Shown: piece after piece, positions 6,616 to 9,798 of the stretch
How the letters are laid out: every line of letters starts with the position of its first letter
Position numbering within the stretch: position 1 is the stretch's first letter
Source of the DNA: Limnoglobus sp043780595
GTDB lineage: Bacteria; Planctomycetota; Planctomycetia; Gemmatales; Gemmataceae
Assembly (NCBI GenBank): GCA_043780595.1
Contig: JAYWCL010000112.1
Span: 1 to 9,798, forward strand
Reading direction: 5' to 3'
Length of the DNA: 9,798 bases
Translations under genes and position numbers: made by a program
Notes under the pieces: generated by a model
What the model saw: the letters and a program-made list of their open reading frames with translations, nothing else
Database searches by the model: none
What the model was told of the DNA's origin: nothing

Positions 6616-7824
6616 CTAATCAAGAGGAGTTATACCTAAAAAAATGTCTGGAGATGGTCGCAGAGATATTAATCCACGAGGCCGCACAGCAGTATCGCAT
6701 GTAAATGAATACATAGACACAAAATTGGCAACCATCGTGGCTAGTAACGATTCAATGAAGGGCGTTGCTGGGCACATAGATTCTCCACCACCATAAGGAA
6801 AATATGAATAGCGATGGTGTACAGGTCGTGAAAACCGCAGCGGATAAAATCGATCAGGATCATTCCACAAAACTGGATTGCGGTGGATAGTATAAGGTGA
6901 AAGGATAAGGTGACTGCCAGCGGGAATCGGTGTATGGCCTAACATCACATCCTGTGTAGATCGCCGCCCTATTAGCCATGCGGGGGGATACAACCGTAGT
7001 GATTCCCGAATGACGCAGCGTAAATGATGGAGGCGTAAGATGTTTTTGGGTTGGCCTAACACCTCGGGCCTCCCGGCCTGGAATTCGACACGCACTTTGT
7101 GTTGGTCCATAGGAGACAGTGCTAGCATGTATAGCGTCCATGCGAAACCTGCTGCCAAAGCCACGTAACCATTCAACAGTGTTTCTATGATGCCATGCGA
7201 GGAAGAAGCGGTGACTTCAATGTCAGGGGCCGTGGTGGATTGGATATCGACAGCGACCCGTGCGGTTATCGCCCGTGCAGACATTATGTCTTGCTGGAGC
7301 GACAAAGGTAACGAATCGACAGGCTGGGCACCATAGTTTATATAATACTCTTCGATGAAATTAGTCGCTAGAACAAAATCGCCTGTCATAGAATCTATTG
7401 TGTGGTCGAATAGTAGTTGTGAAATCAATTGTAAGCAAAGTATTTTCGACTCGTGTCCAATATTGAGTGATGTTGTAGGGGAGGGTGTGTCACGGAGGGG
7501 TGAAATGAAGCCCGTGACAGCGGCGGACGACGCTGCAAGCACACGGTTGAATTGTGCCTCACGGCCAGTCGATGCAGGCGCGGCTCTCAATAGCAACTTA
7601 CCGGGATCACACAGTTGGCTGATTATGGATCGATATGGGTGTGTGGTTCCAACGAAGTCTGCTCGCCTGTCAAAAACCGACTCGACAAGCTCCGGTGTAT
7701 TTACTAGGTAGCCAGTGAGCGAGCGTGACATATATGGTACTATGTCGCAGTCTTTACGACTTAGGTTCAAATAAAATTCTACGTAATCCAGTCGATCAAT
7801 GATCGAGTTGGTGAATGTATGCAT
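6616..7824 (-). CDS. Cytochrome P450 with atypical catalytic motifs
   Basis: With the ATG at 7824 the protein has 402 residues, a normal bacterial P450 length. The K-helix ExxR motif is intact (E274-S-L-R277, followed by LYPPAW), and the DPDRF (322-326) region fits the family. The heme-ligand loop reads YFPYGGGESMCPA, with the thiolate Cys351 present. However, the usual Arg two residues before Cys is Ser349 and the Gly two after is Ala353. The I-helix, normally AGxET/D-T, reads NGYVA at 218-222, so the acid-alcohol pair that delivers protons to oxygen is missing. It may be a peroxide-using, cross-linking or otherwise unusual P450. No ferredoxin is nearby. It follows the RRE-oxygenase gene by 63 bp and is probably co-transcribed, which suggests that both act on the same peptide. 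GGAG lies 11 nt before ATG 7824; a TTG at 7857 is an alternative start. The gene is clearly A+T-richer than the backbone. Confidence 0.85.
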   Translation of the reverse strand: MHTFTNSIIDRLDYVEFYLNLSRKDCDIVPYMSRSLTGYLVNTPELVESVFDRRADFVGTTHPYRSIISQLCDPGKLLLRAAPASTGREAQFNRVLAASSAAVTGFISPLRDTPSPTTSLNIGHESKILCLQLISQLLFDHTIDSMTGDFVLATNFIEEYYINYGAQPVDSLPLSLQQDIMSARAITARVAVDIQSTTAPDIEVTASSSHGIIETLLNGYVALAAGFAWTLYMLALSPMDQHKVRVEFQAGRPEVLGQPKNILRLHHLRCVIRESLRLYPPAWLIGRRSTQDVMLGHTPIPAGSHLILSPYTIHRNPVLWNDPDRFYPLRFSRPVHHRYSYFPYGGGESMCPATPFIESLLATMVANFVSMYSFTCDTAVRPRGLISLRPSPDIFLGITPLD

Positions 7825-7887
7825 TGAGCCATTGGCTCCATCTAGTGCGCAAGTCAATATACAGCAATTTGCTAGATATACACGCCT

Positions 7888-9126
7888 CTACTTGCCATGG
7901 CGATCGACACATGCCTGCCACTGTTTCGATACTTGTGATCGGTCGCCGGTAAGAGTATTTATAATATTACTAACTTGTTGGAGTTTAGCGATAAAAAATT
8001 GGTCGATTTCTTCATTATACGATACTACATTATGTGATGAGGGGACCGTCATGGGTGGCGGGCTGCGCCAATCACTCTCGGCCATAAGAAGGCGACGAAG
8101 TATAGACAGCACAATATCTTGCGTGCTCCCACCATCTACATAGTTCAGGGTTAATGTCAAAGACAGAGAGTGTCCGCTCGCTTCAGCGGCATGCCACGCG
8201 CCAGCAGGGACCACAAGCAGGTCGCCTTGTCGAAGTGTAAATCGAGACGTTGCATCAGAAAGCGTGGGTTGTACAAAGGATTCCCACTCATCGATAGCGG
8301 TGCGCGATCTATAGTATCGATAGATGCCATCTCCAAAGCACCCCGCATTGTCGTAAGGATACCTTACGGCGGCTGTGTCGCTCACATGCCACGTTTTTTC
8401 GCCCTCAATTTGAAGCGTTATCACCGTCCTGGCATCGAAGTGAGGAGTATAGCCAGCACGATCCCCTGAAAGGTATGACCGGCAGTCGATATGACCAGTG
8501 TAGCCAAGTTCACGCTTGCAACTTGCGACGAGGGCTGCCAGGTGCGAGTGGAATCGATCAACACCAGTGACACAAACAGTTGCCCCTTGTTCGTAGTGCT
8601 TACCCACACAGCGAGCGTCGATCTCTTGCGACGGTGACATGCTCGCGCGATCGCTCGCCGCATACGTGGCACGAAGAGAAAGACCGCCCTCGCAAGCGCG
8701 ATCGAACATATTCATGTCGAACAAGCTTTGAAACTTACTTGGAGTGCCAGCGACATGAAGAGTGCGGCCAATCGCATAGCTACGTACAAAATCTGCAACG
8801 CATAGTGGGGATAATAGGGAAGATAAGCTTGCGCTAGGCCAGCCTGGACTTACAAGGCGTGGGTCTGTCGATTCCCATGCGATCAACCCTAACTCTGTCA
8901 ACTTGCGGAGGGCATCAGTTATTTGTGACTGAGTAAGTTTGCTGTCCAGTAGAAGATTAATCTCTGCGATTGTTTTTACGCCGTCAATCAACGGTGTTAC
9001 TTGATAGAGTTCGATTCCCACCAAAAAAACAGACACCAGCCCCGCCGAGACGATTCCGTCATCGAGCACAGTCAAATCGACCCCGGCAACAAGCTTAGGC
9101 ACGGATTGATGCAGATCGTTAATCAT
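7888..9126 (-). CDS. PqqD/RRE-like domain fused to JmjC/cupin-type Fe(II) oxygenase
   Basis: Residues 8-84 of this 412-residue protein follow the PqqD/RiPP recognition element pattern: PKLVAGVDLTVLDDG, a beta-rich stretch, PLIDGVKTIAEI, then a helix ending in LRKLTELGLIAW. Such domains bind leader peptides. Residues about 110-330 match the JmjC/cupin_4 (ribosomal oxygenase-like) family. They contain FVRSYAIGRTLHVAG, then YLSGDRAGYTPHFDARTVITLQIEGEKTWHV with the metal pair H229-x-D231, and GDLLVVPAGAWHAAE with the distal His312. These enzymes use Fe(II), oxygen and 2-oxoglutarate to hydroxylate side chains. The inferred role is hydroxylation of the peptide encoded upstream. About 80 C-terminal residues are helical and unassigned. 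The ATG at 9126 has GAGG 9 nt upstream. The gene sits 122 bp after the precursor-like gene and 63 bp before the P450. Its A+T-rich composition suggests transfer. Confidence 0.8.
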   Translation of the reverse strand: MINDLHQSVPKLVAGVDLTVLDDGIVSAGLVSVFLVGIELYQVTPLIDGVKTIAEINLLLDSKLTQSQITDALRKLTELGLIAWESTDPRLVSPGWPSASLSSLLSPLCVADFVRSYAIGRTLHVAGTPSKFQSLFDMNMFDRACEGGLSLRATYAASDRASMSPSQEIDARCVGKHYEQGATVCVTGVDRFHSHLAALVASCKRELGYTGHIDCRSYLSGDRAGYTPHFDARTVITLQIEGEKTWHVSDTAAVRYPYDNAGCFGDGIYRYYRSRTAIDEWESFVQPTLSDATSRFTLRQGDLLVVPAGAWHAAEASGHSLSLTLTLNYVDGGSTQDIVLSILRRLLMAESDWRSPPPMTVPSSHNVVSYNEEIDQFFIAKLQQVSNIINTLTGDRSQVSKQWQACVDRHGK

Positions 9127-9198
9127 ATTGCGTCGCCTCAGTTCATCTCCGGTCGCAAGCCATGAGCTGTGATTTAGACATGAGAGGGCGTACTATGC

Positions 9199-9229
9199 GG
9201 CCTCGCGTTAAAGCATTTAACGCGAGGCC
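9199..9229. terminator. 14-bp perfect stem-loop between precursor and enzyme genes
   Basis: GGCCTCGCGTTAAA (9199-9212) and TTTAACGCGAGGCC (9216-9229) form a perfect 14-bp stem with a 3-nt loop (GCA). It lies 19 bp after the stop of the precursor-like gene and about 70 bp before the next start. No T-tract follows on either strand, so it is more likely an attenuator, processing or mRNA-stabilising hairpin than a simple intrinsic terminator. In RiPP operons such a hairpin is often placed to give more precursor than enzyme mRNA. Confidence 0.65.
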
Positions 9230-9248
9230 ACACCGGCTTGGATCGCCT

Positions 9249-9467
9249 CTACGAAACAGGCAGAGCCGCGGCCTCCGCGTAGCTCCACCCATCGTGCCCT
9301 CCGTTGCCCACGGTCGGCTCCAGACAGAGCATGGCCGGGTGGCCGCCCCCGTTCGTCCCCGAGGACACCGCCACGGTCCCGCTCGAGGCCACCGGGACGG
9401 CATACCGCGCCAGCTCCCCGTCGGGGATGTTGTAAACTTTCCCTTCCACATCGCGGATGATGGCCAT
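9249..9467 (-). CDS. Candidate RiPP precursor peptide (72 aa)
   Basis: The ATG at 9467 is preceded by a perfect AAGGAG 7 nt upstream, which decides this start over the open frame that runs up to 9617. The 72-residue product has a charged, helical leader-like half (MAIIRDVEGKVYNIPDGELARYAVP, with the likely recognition core around VYNIPDGELARY at 11-22). The rest is Gly/Ala/Ser-rich and core-like. The core half contains a tandem VASSGT-VAVSSGT (26-38), two NGG(G)H boxes (39-43 and 55-58), one Cys (48), and WSY at 61-63. It is followed on the same strand by a protein with a leader-binding-like domain plus an oxygenase, and by a P450. That context is the main reason for calling it a precursor. 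No cleavage site such as GG followed by a clear core boundary can be fixed. I do not recognise a named precursor family. Alternatively it is an unrelated small protein. Confidence 0.65.
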   Translation of the reverse strand: MAIIRDVEGKVYNIPDGELARYAVPVASSGTVAVSSGTNGGGHPAMLCLEPTVGNGGHDGWSYAEAAALPVS

Positions 9468-9511
9468 CGACTGTCTCCTTGCGAGTGCACTTGTTCGGGT
9501 TGCCCAAAGTA

Positions 9512-9540
9512 CTATTAGCGCCGCGAGATGCGCGCGGCAA
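9512..9540 (-). promoter_or_regulatory. Possible promoter of the precursor gene with inverted-repeat spacer
   Basis: Read on the minus strand, TTGCCG (9540-9535), 17 nt and TAATAG (9517-9512) form a fair sigma-70-like pair, 45 bp before the ATG. The spacer and -35 include the inverted repeat GCCGCG-7-CGCGGC (9520-9538), which could be an operator. A second inverted repeat, GGGAAA...TTTCCC (9541-9559), lies directly upstream. The -10 is poor, so this is only a candidate. Confidence 0.3.
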
Positions 9541-9599
9541 GGGAAAGCGGTTTTTTCCCGACACATCACTTGAATACAAGCAAACAAAAAAAACAACCG

Positions 9600-9697
9600 C
9601 TCCTTCCCTAGTGCCACAACCCCCCAATCGGGGTTTCATGAATTCCGGGGTTTGTGTATCTTCCCAGGCTTCGATACGGAGGCCAAGGAGGCGAGCC
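9600..9697 (+). mobile_element. Probable left end of an IS630-like element
   Basis: The stretch between the A-rich tract and the transposase start contains a palindrome (CCCC-AAT-CGGGG, 9622-9633 region) and the direct repeat CGGGGTTT at 9629-9636 and 9646-9653. IS630-type elements insert at TA. The TA at 9609-9610, followed by GTGCCACAACC, is a candidate boundary, but the other end lies outside the window and the terminal repeat cannot be confirmed. Confidence 0.35.
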
Positions 9698-9798
9698 ATG
9701 CCAGGGACAGCCGCGAAGGTCACGGTGACCGAAAAGCAGTTGGTGATTTTGCAGGAACTCAGTCGGTCGCGTTCGGCGGCGAAGGGGATCGTGCAGCG
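9698..9798 (+). CDS. IS630-family transposase, N-terminal fragment (runs off the window)
   Basis: An ATG at 9698 with a perfect AAGGAGG 6 nt upstream opens a frame that is still open at the window end. Only 33 residues are visible. They start MPGTAAKVTVTEKQLVILQE and continue with LSRSR...KGIVQR. This matches the start of IS630-type transposases, where T-x-E/Q-Q-L-x-x-L-x-x-L-x-R-S-R-x-x-x-K-G-I-V-Q-R leads into the helix-turn-helix. Such enzymes carry out cut-and-paste transposition into TA sites. The DDE catalytic part is not in view, so whether the gene is intact is unknown. It points away from the candidate RiPP genes and lies upstream of their promoter region, so it may have helped bring them in. 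Confidence 0.65.
   Translation, partial: MPGTAAKVTVTEKQLVILQELSRSRSAAKGIVQ

Noticed and set aside
6048..6704. 218-codon plus-strand frame across the reductase end
   Set aside because: It is an out-of-frame shadow of the aldo/keto reductase with Arg-rich composition, running into the P450 3' end.
9199..9229. CRISPR or attachment-site interpretation of the long inverted repeat
   Set aside because: There is a single palindrome with no regular repeats or spacers, and no second copy or integrase gene in the window.
9468..9617. Longer version of the precursor-like protein starting at 9617
   Set aside because: The extra 50 residues come from the A-rich and promoter-like region without a good start signal, while ATG 9467 has a perfect AAGGAG at ideal spacing.

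Overview
The window looks like a chromosomal stretch of a planctomycete, probably of the Gemmata group. The pointers are a GC-rich backbone, a Hanks-type Ser/Thr kinase with one membrane span and a TPR-like outer part, a planctomycete-style aldo/keto reductase, and an IS630-type transposase start. This placement rests on gene content only and is not proven.

Layout. An SDR oxidoreductase (157-888, +) faces a tiny, very basic ribosomal-type protein (906-992, -). A site-2-protease-like M50 membrane peptidase (1111-2292, +) follows; its GTG start lies inside a perfect hairpin. It converges on an unusual protein (2327-3592, -) with two RNA polymerase alpha-CTD-like domains and a sigma region 4-like HTH. 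The kinase (3783-5402, -) is divergent from the aldo/keto reductase (5551-6468, +).

The most interesting part is 6616-9467 (-), a candidate RiPP (ribosomally made, modified peptide) locus. In transcription order it has a 72-residue precursor-like peptide with a strong ribosome binding site, a 14-bp stem-loop, a protein fusing a PqqD/RRE-like peptide-binding domain to a JmjC/cupin-type Fe(II) oxygenase, and a cytochrome P450 with atypical catalytic motifs. A working model is that the RRE domain captures the leader, the JmjC domain hydroxylates the core, and the P450 oxidises or cross-links it. No transporter or dedicated protease is visible next to these genes. The two enzyme genes are visibly richer in A+T than everything around them, while the precursor gene is very GC-rich, so the cluster looks mosaic and partly acquired. 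The start of an IS630-like transposase (9698 to the window end, +) lies just upstream of the precursor promoter region.

No tRNA, rRNA or CRISPR array was seen. A short motif, AATTCGCCGCG and variants, recurs in the same orientation at the 3' ends of several genes.
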